This document shows, piece by piece, positions 52,288 through 61,112 of a DNA stretch of 64,000 nucleotides. Below the pieces are notes generated by a model. That model saw only the letters and a program-made list of their open reading frames with translations. It had not been told where the DNA came from and made no database searches. The translations under genes were made by a program, and so were the position numbers. This DNA is from Agathobaculum hominis (lineage in GTDB: Bacteria; Bacillota; Clostridia; Oscillospirales; Butyricicoccaceae), in contig NZ_JACOPK010000007.1 in NCBI RefSeq assembly GCF_014288055.1, positions 62,001 through 126,000 on the forward strand, in the 5' to 3' direction. Every line of letters starts with the position of its first letter. Position 1 is the first letter of the stretch.

Positions 52288-52793
52288 TTTTTCTGTCCCT
52301 CCCTGCACAAATTTCCTTGGTACTGCTCCAGATTGGAGCGGATTTTCTCGCTGACGGCAAACCAGTTGTTCAGCTCCTCCTCTGTGATGCCCCGGCGCAG
52401 TATCTGCTCCATCTGCACCATGCGCTCGGTGATCCGTTCGTCCATCGCGCGCGCACGGTCGGTCAGCACCAGACGCTTGAGCCGTCCGTCATGCGCGACC
52501 GGCTCGCGGCGCAGGATACCGTGCTGCTCCATGAGCTGCAAAATTCCCGTGGCGGTCGAGCGGCGCATCTGGAACGCGCTCTCGATATCCTTCTGAAACA
52601 GATCGCCTTCCTTCTCGCGCAGGATCAGATGATGCACGATCATCGCCTGCATGCCGGTCACATTGGCCGAATTGGCACTTTTTTCTGTCATGCACGCCAT
52701 CTGACGCCGAAGCAGGTTGTGCAGCATACCGATTTCCGCCCCGACGCGGTCATTCGAGTGGCCGCAGCATTCGTTATGGTCACAGCGATACAT
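52281..52793 (-). CDS. MarR family transcriptional regulator
   Basis: The 170-residue winged-helix protein has FQKDIESAFQMRRSTATGIL as its DNA-binding helix-turn-helix and the wing EPVAHDGRLKRLVLTDRA. The N-terminus MYRCDHNECCGHSND is unusually rich in Cys and His and could sense metal or redox state. RBS AAGGAGG stands just before the ATG. It starts the exporter operon and probably represses it through the palindrome at 52809-52824. Confidence 0.92.
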   Translation of the reverse strand: MYRCDHNECCGHSNDRVGAEIGMLHNLLRRQMACMTEKSANSANVTGMQAMIVHHLILREKEGDLFQKDIESAFQMRRSTATGILQLMEQHGILRREPVAHDGRLKRLVLTDRARAMDERITERMVQMEQILRRGITEEELNNWFAVSEKIRSNLEQYQGNLCREGQKKW

Positions 52794-52808
52794 TGTTAGC
52801 CTCCTTAC

Positions 52809-52853
52809 TGTTAGTCTGCTAACATATTATACATCACTCATTCTCAATGTCAA
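52809..52853 (-). promoter_or_regulatory. marR-exporter promoter and palindromic operator
   Basis: TTGACA (complement of 52848-52853), spacer 16, TATAAT (complement of 52826-52831), then the perfect inverted repeat TGTTAG-TCTG-CTAACA (52809-52824) over the start site. A further half site TGTTAG lies at 52794-52799, before the ATG. Confidence 0.82.
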
Positions 52854-52937
52854 CCGACTTCACAGAATATTCACAAAATCGGCTGTAATGCAAAAACGGA
52901 GCGCAGCGACATTCAATGGAACGACAAAGGCGCGACC

Positions 52938-53018
52938 AAAAAGTCAGGACATCCGCCTGACTTTTTACAAGCACAGAGACCCCCCGAGAACCGGAAAGTT
53001 CTCGGAGGGTCTCTGTGC
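52938..53018 (-). terminator. Double hairpin terminator of gdhA
   Basis: Two strong hairpins: 52971-53018 (outer arms GCACAGAGACCC/GGGTCTCTGTGC, inner CGAGAAC/GTTCTCG) and 52938-52966 (AAAAAGTCAGG/CCTGACTTTTT), the latter T-rich on the minus strand. The rest of 52856-53069 contains no gene. Confidence 0.85.
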
Positions 53019-53069
53019 AATAGCCCTTGATCCGAAGGGCCTTGACCCTTCAAATCGAAGACGAAAGTC

Positions 53070-54413
53070 TTAGCAAACGCCCTGTGCGAGCATAGCGTCA
53101 GCGATCTTCTCGAAGCCGCCGATGTTAGCGCCCATAACCAGGTTGTCCTTGTGGCCGTACTTCTCAGCTGCGGTGATGCAGGTGTGGAAGATGTTGACCA
53201 TGATGTCGTGCAGACGCTGGTCAACCTCCTCGAAGGTCCAGCTCAGACGCAGGGAGTTCTGGCTCATTTCCAGACCAGAGGTAGCTACGCCGCCTGCGTT
53301 AGCAGCCTTTGCCGGGCCGAAGAATACGCCGGCTGCCTGGAATGCTGCAACAGCCTCCGGAGTAGACGGCATGTTGGCGCCCTCAGCTACAAACTTGCAG
53401 CCGTTGGCGATCAGAGCCTTCGCGTTCTCCTCGTTCAGCTCGTTCTGGGTTGCACACGGCAGAGCGATGTCGCACTTGGTGCCCCACGGACGCTGGCCCT
53501 CGGTGTAAACGCTGCCCGGTACGCGCTCAGCGTACTCCTTGATGCGGCCGCGCTTTACTTCCTTGATGTCCTTGACAACATCGAGGTTGATGCCGTTCGG
53601 ATCGTAGATGAAGCCGTTGGAGTCGGACATGGTAACGACCTTGGCGCCCAGCTGGGTAGCCTTCTGGCAGGCATAGATCGCAACGTTGCCGGAACCGGAG
53701 ATTGCAACGGTCTTGCCCTCGAAGGAAGTACCCTTGTATGCGAGCATTTCCTTCATGTAGTAGCACAGGCCGTAGCCGGTAGCCTCGGTACGAGCCAGAG
53801 AACCGCCGTAGGACAGGCCCTTGCCGGTCAGAACGCCGGTGTACTCGTTGCGCAGGCGCTTATACTGGCCGAACATAAAGCCGATCTCACGGCCGCCTAC
53901 ACCGATGTCACCAGCCGGAACGTCGGTGAACTGACCGATGTGCTTGCACAGCTCGGTCATGAAGGACTGGCAGAAACGCATGATCTCAGCATCGGACTTG
54001 CCCTTCGGGTCGAAGTCGGAGCCGCCCTTGCCGCCGCCCATCGGGAGGGTGGTCAGGCTGTTCTTGAAGCACTGCTCGAAGCCGAGGAACTTGATAACAG
54101 AAGCGTTAACAGAGGGATGCAGACGCAGGCCGCCCTTGTAGGGGCCGATCGCGGAGTTGAACTGAACGCGGAAGCCGCGGTTTACGCGAACCTTGCCCTC
54201 ATCGTCAACCCACGGAACACGGAACATGAACATGCGCTCCGGCTCTACGATGCGCTCCATGATGCCGTTCTTCTCCAGCTCGGGGCGAGCTTCTACGACC
54301 GGCTCCAGGCTCTCGAGGACTTCATAAACTGCCTGCTGAAACTCAGGCTCGTTCGGGTTGCGTTTTTCGACAGTCTCGTAAACGCTCTTCAGATAGGAAT
54401 TGGTAAGTGCCAT
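53070..54413 (-). CDS. gdhA: Glutamate dehydrogenase (hexameric, NADP type)
   Basis: The 447-residue enzyme interconverts 2-oxoglutarate plus ammonia and glutamate. The catalytic Lys is in LPMGGGKGGSDFDPKGKS, with the preceding GPYKGGLRLHPSVN; the nucleotide fold is VAISGSGNVAIYACQKA, followed by MSDSNGFIY, consistent with NADP preference. AAGGAGG precedes ATG 54413; fourteen extra codons upstream have no RBS. Codon choice (many GCT, GTT, TCC) suggests strong expression. TATAAT at the complement of 54456-54461 is the likely -10. Confidence 0.95.
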   Translation of the reverse strand: MALTNSYLKSVYETVEKRNPNEPEFQQAVYEVLESLEPVVEARPELEKNGIMERIVEPERMFMFRVPWVDDEGKVRVNRGFRVQFNSAIGPYKGGLRLHPSVNASVIKFLGFEQCFKNSLTTLPMGGGKGGSDFDPKGKSDAEIMRFCQSFMTELCKHIGQFTDVPAGDIGVGGREIGFMFGQYKRLRNEYTGVLTGKGLSYGGSLARTEATGYGLCYYMKEMLAYKGTSFEGKTVAISGSGNVAIYACQKATQLGAKVVTMSDSNGFIYDPNGINLDVVKDIKEVKRGRIKEYAERVPGSVYTEGQRPWGTKCDIALPCATQNELNEENAKALIANGCKFVAEGANMPSTPEAVAAFQAAGVFFGPAKAANAGGVATSGLEMSQNSLRLSWTFEEVDQRLHDIMVNIFHTCITAAEKYGHKDNLVMGANIGGFEKIADAMLAQGVC

Positions 54414-54455
54414 TTTGGTTTTCCTCCTTGCATTTCTGCCGCAGTGCCTTTTCAT

Positions 54456-54501
54456 ATTATAGGAAAAGTGTTGGATAACTTACATACATGCGGTAGTATG
54501 T
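54456..54501 (-). promoter_or_regulatory. gdhA promoter region with inverted repeat at -35
   Basis: The -10 is TATAAT (complement of 54456-54461); no consensus -35 exists, but ACATAC/GTATGT (54482-54487 with 54496-54501) sits at and above that position. A weak -35 with a palindrome would fit an activator site. Between here and 54700 nothing else is seen. Confidence 0.45.
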
Positions 54502-54705
54502 TTATAGTATATAATATTCCTCGGAAAAGTGCAATAATTTAGCAGGTTAAAATTATACATTTTTTTCATGGAAAAACAGGTCCGGAATTGGTGGTTTTCC
54601 TCATAAAATGAAGTCTGGCTTTTCTCGACTTGCAAAATGGCGGTATTTCAGTGAATATCTGGCAGCCGCTCCTGTCCGCAGCGCCAATATATAAAGGTAT
54701 GCTGC

Positions 54706-54735
54706 TTGCTGTTTTCCCTGCTATGGTGATATAAT
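54706..54735 (+). promoter_or_regulatory. Promoter of HD-domain gene
   Basis: TTGCTG (54706-54711), spacer 18, TATAAT (54730-54735). Confidence 0.65.
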
Positions 54736-54760
54736 CTTTTCAAAAAAGGAGGCTCTTTTT

Positions 54761-55267
54761 ATGATAAATATTTCCGCGCTTGCCGCCGCAGCCGCCCACT
54801 ACGATGCCGGAGACCCGCGCCGTGTACAGCATTTCATCAAGGTCTACGGCTACTGCCGCCTTCTCGGGCTGAGTGAGGGGCTGGATACACACACGCAGAA
54901 TATGCTCGAGGCCGCGGCGCTGCTGCACGACATCGGTATCCATGAAGCCGAGCGCCGCCACGGCTCGTCCGCCGGTCCGTATCAGGAGCAGGAGGGGCCT
55001 GCGGTCGCCTGTCCGCTGCTCTCTGCGGCAGGCGCAGACGAAAGCGAGATCGAACGCATCTGCTGGCTGATCGCCCATCATCACAGCTGTCAGGCCGGCG
55101 AGAACACCGATTTCCGCATTCTGCTCGAGGCGGATTTTCTCGTCAACGCGGACGAGGACAGTCTGCCGCGCGAAAGCATTGCCTCCGCGCGCGAGCGTCT
55201 GTTCCGGACGGACAGCGGCAAAAAGCTGCTCGATGATATTTTTCTCTCAGAGCCATACATTATATAA
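54761..55267 (+). CDS. HD domain phosphohydrolase
   Basis: The 168-residue protein has the HD metal-site pattern: His in RRVQHFIKVYGY, the HD pair in AALLHDIGIHEAE, His residues in WLIAHHHSCQ and an Asp in LLEADFLVN. It is a small single-domain phosphohydrolase, probably acting on a nucleotide or small phosphoester. AAAGGAGG is 8 bases before the ATG. It is monocistronic between its promoter and the terminator at 55274. Confidence 0.87.
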   Translation: MINISALAAAAAHYDAGDPRRVQHFIKVYGYCRLLGLSEGLDTHTQNMLEAAALLHDIGIHEAERRHGSSAGPYQEQEGPAVACPLLSAAGADESEIERICWLIAHHHSCQAGENTDFRILLEADFLVNADEDSLPRESIASARERLFRTDSGKKLLDDIFLSEPYII

Positions 55268-55273
55268 AGACAG

Positions 55274-55304
55274 AAAGAGCGCGGACACAATGTTCGCGCT
55301 CTTT
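55274..55304. terminator. Bidirectional terminator
   Basis: Stem AAAGAGCGCG/CGCGCTCTTT (55274-55283 with 55295-55304). Confidence 0.87.
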
Positions 55305-55320
55305 GCGTATCTCTCTGGAA

Positions 55321-56661
55321 TTATCGCTTGTTGGAGCGTCTCCACAGACGCATCTTCTCTGCGTCCTTGATCAGCTGTTCGCGGAAATCCGGGTGCGCAA
55401 CCGAAATCAGCGCTTCCGCACGCTGCCATGCAGTCAGGCCCTTGAGGTTGACCTTGCCGTACTCGGTTACGAACCAGTGTGCGCACGGACGGGCGTCGGT
55501 GACAACCGAACCGGTCTCAAGCGTCGGGCGAATGCGGCTTTCGAGCGTGCCGTCCTTCTTCTTGAAGGTGGACGAGCAGCAGATGAAGCTCTTGCCGCCC
55601 TTGGACAGGTATGCGCCGAGCACGAAGTCGAGCTGGCCGCCTGCACCGGAGATCTGCTTGATGCCTGCGGACTCCGCATTCATCTGACCGAACAGGTCAA
55701 CGTCAACGATGTTGTTGATCGAAATGAAGTTGTCGATCTGCGCGATGGTGCGCGCATCGTTGGTGTAGGAAACCGGAGCGGACATGCACTCGGGGTTGTT
55801 GTTCACATAATCATACAGCTTCTGGGTGCCTGCGCCGAACGCGAACACCTGCTTGCCGGTGTCGATGGCCTTTTTCGAGCCGTTGATCTTGCCCGCCTTT
55901 GCGATGTCAACAAAAGCGTCAACGTACATCTCGGTGTGGACGCCGAGATCCTTGAGGTCGGACTCTGCGATCATCGCGCCGACGGTGTTCGGCATGCCGC
56001 CGATACCCAGCTGGAGGCACGCACCGTTCGGGATCTCCTCAACGATCAGCTTTGCGACCGCTTCATCGACTGCGGTCGGTGCAGCGCCGCCGCCCATCTG
56101 CGGCATGGGCTCATCATTCTCGACGATCATATCGACCTCGGAAACATGGATCGCTTCCTCATACAGGCCGAGGCAGCGCGGCATATACTTGTTGACCTCG
56201 ACGATAACAACATCGGAAGCCTCGCAGACTGCCTTGAGGTGGGACGCCTGCGGACCGAAGCTGAACCAGCCCTGCGCATCCATCGGAGCGACCTGGATCA
56301 TGGTAACGTTGATGCGGCCGACGTTCTCACGGTACCAGCGCGGCAGCTCGGAGTAGCGCAGCGCGGAGTAGAAGCCGAAGCCCTCCATGCAGGCCTTGCG
56401 CTCGATGCCCGACATATGCCAGGAGTTCCAGGTCAGCTTGTCTGCAACATCCGGCACATCGAAAATCGCCGGCCGACGCATGAGCACGCCGCCGCGGAAG
56501 TTTACGTTCTCCAGCTCGTCCATGCGTGCGGCGAGCGCCTTGTCGAGCGCGTTCGGCGTGCCGGTGCACCAGCCGTAATCGACCCAGTCTCCGCTCTTGA
56601 CGACCTTGACGGCCTCCTCGGGCGTCGTCAGCTTGCTTTTATAAAGTGCTGCGAAATCCAT
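55321..56661 (-). CDS. but: Butyryl-CoA:acetate CoA-transferase
   Basis: The 446-residue family I CoA-transferase (acetyl-CoA hydrolase/transferase fold) moves CoA from butyryl-CoA to acetate, releasing butyrate. It resembles the But proteins of Roseburia and Faecalibacterium strongly along its length: GDWVDYGWCTGTPNALDKAL, FRGGVLMRRPAIFDVPDVAD, NSWHMSGIERKACMEGF, CLQLGIGGMPNTVG, and LFGQMNAESAG with the catalytic Glu. A 4-hydroxybutyrate CoA-transferase is the closest alternative and would fit the nearby 4-hydroxybutyrate genes, but the motifs favour But. It is transcribed alone. Confidence 0.9.
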   Translation of the reverse strand: MDFAALYKSKLTTPEEAVKVVKSGDWVDYGWCTGTPNALDKALAARMDELENVNFRGGVLMRRPAIFDVPDVADKLTWNSWHMSGIERKACMEGFGFYSALRYSELPRWYRENVGRINVTMIQVAPMDAQGWFSFGPQASHLKAVCEASDVVIVEVNKYMPRCLGLYEEAIHVSEVDMIVENDEPMPQMGGGAAPTAVDEAVAKLIVEEIPNGACLQLGIGGMPNTVGAMIAESDLKDLGVHTEMYVDAFVDIAKAGKINGSKKAIDTGKQVFAFGAGTQKLYDYVNNNPECMSAPVSYTNDARTIAQIDNFISINNIVDVDLFGQMNAESAGIKQISGAGGQLDFVLGAYLSKGGKSFICCSSTFKKKDGTLESRIRPTLETGSVVTDARPCAHWFVTEYGKVNLKGLTAWQRAEALISVAHPDFREQLIKDAEKMRLWRRSNKR

Positions 56662-56731
56662 TGATATGACCTCCTGATGCGGAGCGTGTTTTCGTTTCGC
56701 GCTCCTTGTTTATTCTTTAACAATCGCATAC

Positions 56732-56760
56732 ATTATACTATATTCCTCTGTTTCGGTCAA
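56732..56760 (-). promoter_or_regulatory. but promoter
   Basis: TTGACC (complement of 56755-56760), 17 bases, TATAAT (complement of 56732-56737). The rest of 56662-56890 shows nothing else. Confidence 0.8.
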
Positions 56761-56891
56761 GCAATCCCGGACAATATACCCATCATTTCACCAGAACAGT
56801 CCTGTTTTGCCACCGTATCGGTTAAAATATGCACATCACTCCTCCCCTGACGTTTTTTCTGCGCCGTAAAAAAATTTTTTCATTTCCCCTC

Positions 56892-56919
56892 TTGATTTAT
56901 CACAGTAAAGTGTTATAAT
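56892..56919 (+). promoter_or_regulatory. Promoter of amino-acid ABC importer operon
   Basis: TTGATT (56892-56897), spacer 16, TATAAT (56914-56919). Confidence 0.78.
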
Positions 56920-56959
56920 AGTAAACAAGCTAACCACTGAATTTTAGGAGGATATCCCT

Positions 56960-57823
56960 ATGAAAACCAAGAGACTGCTCGCGCTGCTCTCCGCAGGCGC
57001 ACTGAGTGTATCCATGCTCGCCGGCTGCGGCTCCACCGCGAAGACCGACGACACCGCTTCTGGCAGCGCTGCCGCTGATACGTCCGCTTCCGCAGACAGC
57101 GATCTGGAATACGTCAAGAGCCAGGGCAAGCTGGTCGTCGGCATCACCGATTTCGCGCCGATGGATTATAAGGAAGACGGCTCGGACGAGTGGATCGGCT
57201 TTGACGCCGACATGGCAAAGGCTTTTGCCGAGAGCATCGGCGTTGAGGCTGAGTTTCTTGAGATCAACTGGAACAACAAGGTCATGGAGCTTGACGGCAA
57301 GGGCGTTGACGCTGTATGGAACGGCATGACGCTGACCGACGAGGTCAAGACCTCGATGAACTGCTCCAGCCCGTATGCGACCAACGCACAGGTCGTTGTC
57401 GTTCCGTCCGATAAGGCGGACGCTGCCAAGGATCTGGACGGCGTTAAGGGGCTGTCCTTCGCAGTTGAGGCTGGTTCCGCAGGCGCTGCTGCCGCTGATG
57501 CGCTCGGTCTGACCGCTACCGAGGTACAGTCTCAGGCAGATGCCCTGATGGAAGTTGCTGCCGGCACCTCTGATGCCTGCGTTATCGACCTGCTGATGGC
57601 CGGCGCGATGATCGGCGAGGGCACCAGCTACCCGAACCTCGTTTACACGCTCGACCTCAACGAAGCAAACGGCGACGAGCCGGAAAACTACGTTGTCGGC
57701 TTCCGCAAGGACTCCGATCTGACCGCTGCATTCAACGATTTCTACAAGTCCGCTTACGAGGACGGCACGGTTGAAAAGCTCGCAGAGAAGTACGGCGTAC
57801 AGGAAGCTATCGTCGCTCCGTAA
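56960..57823 (+). CDS. Amino-acid ABC transporter substrate-binding lipoprotein
   Basis: The 287-residue family 3 solute-binding protein has a lipoprotein signal (SMLAGC, Cys at residue 23) and a Ser/Ala/Asp-rich linker. The two-lobe fold has GKLVVGITDFAPMDYKEDGS, EWIGFDADMAKAFAESIGV and GVDAVWNGMTLTDEV; the second lobe includes SFAVEAGSAGAAAADALG. It captures a polar amino acid outside the membrane for the permease and ATPase that follow. Specificity (for example glutamine, cystine or glutamate) cannot be fixed. Confidence 0.92.
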   Translation: MKTKRLLALLSAGALSVSMLAGCGSTAKTDDTASGSAAADTSASADSDLEYVKSQGKLVVGITDFAPMDYKEDGSDEWIGFDADMAKAFAESIGVEAEFLEINWNNKVMELDGKGVDAVWNGMTLTDEVKTSMNCSSPYATNAQVVVVPSDKADAAKDLDGVKGLSFAVEAGSAGAAAADALGLTATEVQSQADALMEVAAGTSDACVIDLLMAGAMIGEGTSYPNLVYTLDLNEANGDEPENYVVGFRKDSDLTAAFNDFYKSAYEDGTVEKLAEKYGVQEAIVAP

Positions 57824-57848
57824 TCCTGCAACTAAATAAAAAATCAGC

Positions 57849-57885
57849 GCAAGGCAGAGGGCATCAATTCGTCTTCTGCCTTTGC
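57849..57885 (+). other. Intercistronic hairpin between binding protein and permease genes
   Basis: Stem AAGGCAGA/TCTGCCTT (57851-57858 with 57875-57882) without a T run. It probably stabilises or processes the mRNA so that the binding protein is made in excess. Confidence 0.6.
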
Positions 57886-57915
57886 ATTCAGAGAGGATAA
57901 AGAGAAGAACCAACC

Positions 57916-58554
57916 ATGTTTGCTAACGTAACCCTAAGCCTGATGGGCGGCTTCGTTACCACGATACAGCTTTTCTGTCTGACGCTCGTGTTCGCGCTGC
58001 CGCTCGGACTCATCATCAGCTTCGGCTCGATGAGCCGCTTCACGCCGCTGCGCGCCCTCGTCAAGACCGTCGTCTGGGCGGTACGCGGCACGCCGCTCAT
58101 GCTCCAGATCATCGTCATCTTTTACGGCCCCGCGCTGCTGTGGGGCATGCAGGCGCCGCGCTTCGGCGCCGCTCTGCTGTCGTTCGTCATCAACTACGCC
58201 TGCTATTTCTCCGAGATTTTCCGCGGCGGCATTCAGGCCATCCCGAACGGTCAGTATGAGGCCGGTCAGGTGCTCGGCATGACCAAGACACAGATCTTCT
58301 TCAAGATCACACTGCTTCAGGTCATCAAGCGCATCATCCCGCCGATGGGCAACGAGTTTATCAACCTCGTCAAGGATACCGCGCTCGCGCGCACCATCGC
58401 GGTCTATGAGGTGCTGTGGATGGGCGAAAAGTTCATCAAGAGCAAGGGCATCATCTGGCCTCTGTTCTACACCGCGGTCTTTTACCTCGTATTCAACGGC
58501 CTTCTCACCCTGCTGTTCGGCTGGATTGAGAAGAAAATGGACTATTTTAAGTAA
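57916..58554 (+). CDS. Amino-acid ABC transporter permease
   Basis: The 212-residue His/Glu/Gln/Arg-opine type permease has about five helices and the EAA cytoplasmic loop GGIQAIPNGQYEAGQVLGMT; VVWAVRGTPLMLQIIVIFYG is also typical. It forms the membrane channel with the adjacent ATPase. The RBS is weak (purine-rich AAAGAGAAGAA). Confidence 0.93.
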   Translation: MFANVTLSLMGGFVTTIQLFCLTLVFALPLGLIISFGSMSRFTPLRALVKTVVWAVRGTPLMLQIIVIFYGPALLWGMQAPRFGAALLSFVINYACYFSEIFRGGIQAIPNGQYEAGQVLGMTKTQIFFKITLLQVIKRIIPPMGNEFINLVKDTALARTIAVYEVLWMGEKFIKSKGIIWPLFYTAVFYLVFNGLLTLLFGWIEKKMDYFK

Positions 58555-58566
58555 GGAGGCGCCGAA

Positions 58567-59355
58567 ATGCCTATTCTTGAGGTCAAGAACCTGTATAAAA
58601 ACTTTGGCTCGACCAAGGTTCTGAAGGATATCAGTTTTTCGCTCGAGCGCGGCAAGGCGCTCGCCATCATCGGCTCGTCCGGTTCGGGCAAAACGACACT
58701 CCTGCGCTGTCTGAACTTTCTCGAAACGCCGAACGAGGGCCAGATCATCGTAAACGGCGAGCCGCTGTTCGACGCGGCAGATCATGCCGCCAAGAGCGAC
58801 GCTGAAATCCGCCGCAGCCGTCTGCACTTCGGCATGGTTTTTCAGTCCTTCAACCTGTTCCCGCAGTACACCGCACTCGAAAACGTCATGCTCGCTCCCC
58901 TGCTGCTCGCAAAGGAGCAGCCCGACTATAAGAAGAACAAGCGCGAGATTCACGAGCAGATCGAGCACCGTGCGATTGACTTGCTTACCCGGATGAGCCT
59001 CGAGGGCCGCATGAGCCATTATCCGCACCAGCTCTCCGGCGGCCAGCAGCAGCGCGTCGCCATCGCGCGTGCGCTCGCCATGACGCCCGACATCCTGTGC
59101 TTTGACGAGCCGACCTCGGCGCTCGACCCCGAGCTGACCGGCGAGGTCCTGCGCGTCATCCGCTCGCTCGCCGACCAGCACACCACCATGATCATCGTTA
59201 CTCATGAAATGGAGTTCGCGCGCGACGTCGCCGATCACGTTATCTTCATGGACGGCGGCACGATCGCGGAGGAAGGCAGCCCTCAGGATGTGTTCGGAAA
59301 CCCGAAAAACGAACGAACCCGCGCCTTTCTCTCGCGTTATTCCGCCAATTCATAA
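58567..59355 (+). CDS. Amino-acid ABC transporter ATP-binding protein
   Basis: The 262-residue ATPase has Walker A IIGSSGSGKTTLLRC, Q-loop MVFQSFNLFPQ, signature QLSGGQQQRVAIARA, Walker B ILCFDEPTSALDPE and H-loop IIVTHEMEFARD, the GlnQ/TcyC type. It starts 12 bases after the permease with AAGGAGG as RBS and completes the three-gene importer. Confidence 0.96.
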   Translation: MPILEVKNLYKNFGSTKVLKDISFSLERGKALAIIGSSGSGKTTLLRCLNFLETPNEGQIIVNGEPLFDAADHAAKSDAEIRRSRLHFGMVFQSFNLFPQYTALENVMLAPLLLAKEQPDYKKNKREIHEQIEHRAIDLLTRMSLEGRMSHYPHQLSGGQQQRVAIARALAMTPDILCFDEPTSALDPELTGEVLRVIRSLADQHTTMIIVTHEMEFARDVADHVIFMDGGTIAEEGSPQDVFGNPKNERTRAFLSRYSANS

Positions 59356-59524
59356 AAATTTTTACATTTTTTCGCTCCGCTCTTTTCCTGAAAAACATTC
59401 CCATGTGAACGCGCACGCACAGTAAAATGCAGCGAATTCACCAAAGAAACGGAAATACTTGCAAAAACTTTTCGGTAATATTCACTATTACCCCATTTAC
59501 AAATGCGAAAAAATACGATAAAAT

Positions 59525-59549
59525 AGTCCCGTACTAATAATACGGGACT
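59525..59549 (+). terminator. Hairpin in the 59356-59763 intergenic region
   Basis: Stem AGTCCCGTA/TACGGGACT (59525-59533 with 59541-59549) followed by a T-rich stretch to about 59566; a likely terminator of the importer operon. Confidence 0.6.
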
Positions 59550-59610
59550 TTGTCTTGCTTTTTTGTACAAGTTGGCGTGGTTAAATTTTGATGATTTTTT
59601 TGTGTGTTTG

Positions 59611-59639
59611 TGTTGAAGTTCTGGCGCAAATTTGCTACA
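59611..59639 (+). promoter_or_regulatory. Promoter of 4-hydroxybutyrate dehydrogenase gene
   Basis: TTGAAG (59611-59616), 17 bases, TACAAT (59634-59639). A leader of about 115 bases follows, in which no known riboswitch was recognised. Confidence 0.7.
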
Positions 59640-59763
59640 ATAATACTGTACAGGAGCAGGGCTCCCGATACGGCGAGGCACAGAGCAGTATATGCCCCGC
59701 ATTGACTTATGATAAAAAGCCCGCATGGCCTTTTATAAAATTTTTGATTGGAGATGTTCAACT

Positions 59764-60945
59764 ATGGCTATGGATGCTTTCAGCGCGTCCCTGATGAAGG
59801 ACAAGAGAGAGATCGTCATCGCCCCGACTATTTACAAGTTTGATACTTTCGATGCATTTGCAGAGGAGTTCCAGCTTGGCGAGCGCGACGTCGTTCTGAC
59901 CAACGAGTTCATTTACAAGCCGTTCATGGAGAAGCTCGGTCTGAAGAGCAACTTCGTATTCCAGGAGAAGTTCGGCGCAGGCGAGCCGTCTGAGGCTATG
60001 ATCGAGACCATGTACGAAGCAATTCCGTACGACTCCTACGACCGCGTAATCGCAGTAGGCGGCGGCGCAATCATGGACCTTTGCAAGCTGCTCGGCTGCA
60101 AGCGCCCGTCCTCCGTACATGAGCTGTACTTCAAGCGCGAGCCTGTTGTACACGAGAAGGAAGTTATCGCTATCCCGACCACCTGCGGCACCGGTTCCGA
60201 GGTCACCAACATTTCCGTTGCTATCGTCAAGGACGAGAAGGACGGCAAGCTGACCGGCGGCGACACCAAGCTGGGTCTGGTTTCCGACGACATCATCCCG
60301 AACAAGGTCTGCCTGGTTCCGGATCTGCTCAAGACTCTGCCGTACAAGCCGTTCGCAGCATCCGCTATCGATGCTCTGATCCACGCTACCGAGTCCTTCC
60401 TCTCTCCGCATCGCAAGACCGTTACCTCTGAGATGTTCTCCGTAAAGGCTATGGAGATGATCCTCGAGGGCTTCCGCCGCATCGCTCTGGAAGGCCCGGA
60501 CGCTCGCATCGATTACCTCGGCGAGTTCGTTCACGCTTCCCTGTTCGCAGGCATTGCCTTCCTGAAGGCTGGCTGCGCTACCGTACACGGCATGTCCTTC
60601 CCGCTCGGCGGCACCTATCACGTTCCGCACGGCGAGTCCAACTACGCTCTGTTCGGCAAGATCCTCGAGATGTACGACGAGTACGAGCCGGCTGGCGAGC
60701 TGGGCAAGTTCAAGGAGATCGTTGCTCGCTGCCTGGGCTGCTCCAAGGACGACGCTCTGCGCACCCTGAACGTAACCCTCGAGAAGGTTCTGCCGCTCAA
60801 GCCGCTGCATGAGTACGGCTTCAAGGAAGAGGATGTCAAGGCATTCGCTCTGTCCGTTGATGCTAACCAGCAGCGTCTGATCACCAACTCCTACCGTCCG
60901 TGGAGCATCGAGCTCAGCGAGCGCGTTTACAAGGAGTGCTTCTAA
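59764..60945 (+). CDS. 4hbD: 4-Hydroxybutyrate dehydrogenase (iron-containing alcohol dehydrogenase family)
   Basis: The 393-residue type III alcohol dehydrogenase interconverts succinate semialdehyde and 4-hydroxybutyrate. The NAD-site is VIAVGGGAIMDLCKLLG, then PTTCGTGSEVTN; metal ligands lie in SAIDALIHATES and GCATVHGMSFPLGGTYHVPHG. The start at 59764 follows GGAG; thirteen upstream codons are open but unlikely. The 4-hydroxybutyryl-CoA dehydratase immediately downstream supports this substrate over other alcohols. Codon use (GCT, GTT, CGC) marks it as highly expressed. Confidence 0.88.
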   Translation: MAMDAFSASLMKDKREIVIAPTIYKFDTFDAFAEEFQLGERDVVLTNEFIYKPFMEKLGLKSNFVFQEKFGAGEPSEAMIETMYEAIPYDSYDRVIAVGGGAIMDLCKLLGCKRPSSVHELYFKREPVVHEKEVIAIPTTCGTGSEVTNISVAIVKDEKDGKLTGGDTKLGLVSDDIIPNKVCLVPDLLKTLPYKPFAASAIDALIHATESFLSPHRKTVTSEMFSVKAMEMILEGFRRIALEGPDARIDYLGEFVHASLFAGIAFLKAGCATVHGMSFPLGGTYHVPHGESNYALFGKILEMYDEYEPAGELGKFKEIVARCLGCSKDDALRTLNVTLEKVLPLKPLHEYGFKEEDVKAFALSVDANQQRLITNSYRPWSIELSERVYKECF

Positions 60946-60984
60946 GCGAAAGCTTAAAGGCGTAATAAGCGAACTAAACGTCTG

Positions 60985-61020
60985 ATAGGGCGGGGAGCCC
61001 CGCCTCCCTGCCCTATTTTC
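60985..61020 (+). terminator. Terminator between 4hbD and abfD
   Basis: Outer stem ATAGGGC/GCCCTAT (60985-60991 with 61010-61016), G+C-rich interior and T-rich tail; it may be partial, setting different levels for the two genes. Confidence 0.7.
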
Positions 61021-61112
61021 GTTTTTTCGGCCTGTTTTCACAGGCTGCGTTCCTGTCCGGTGCGTCCATAGCGGCTGCACCGAAAACCAAAAAAGAAAGG
61101 ATACCAAACGCT

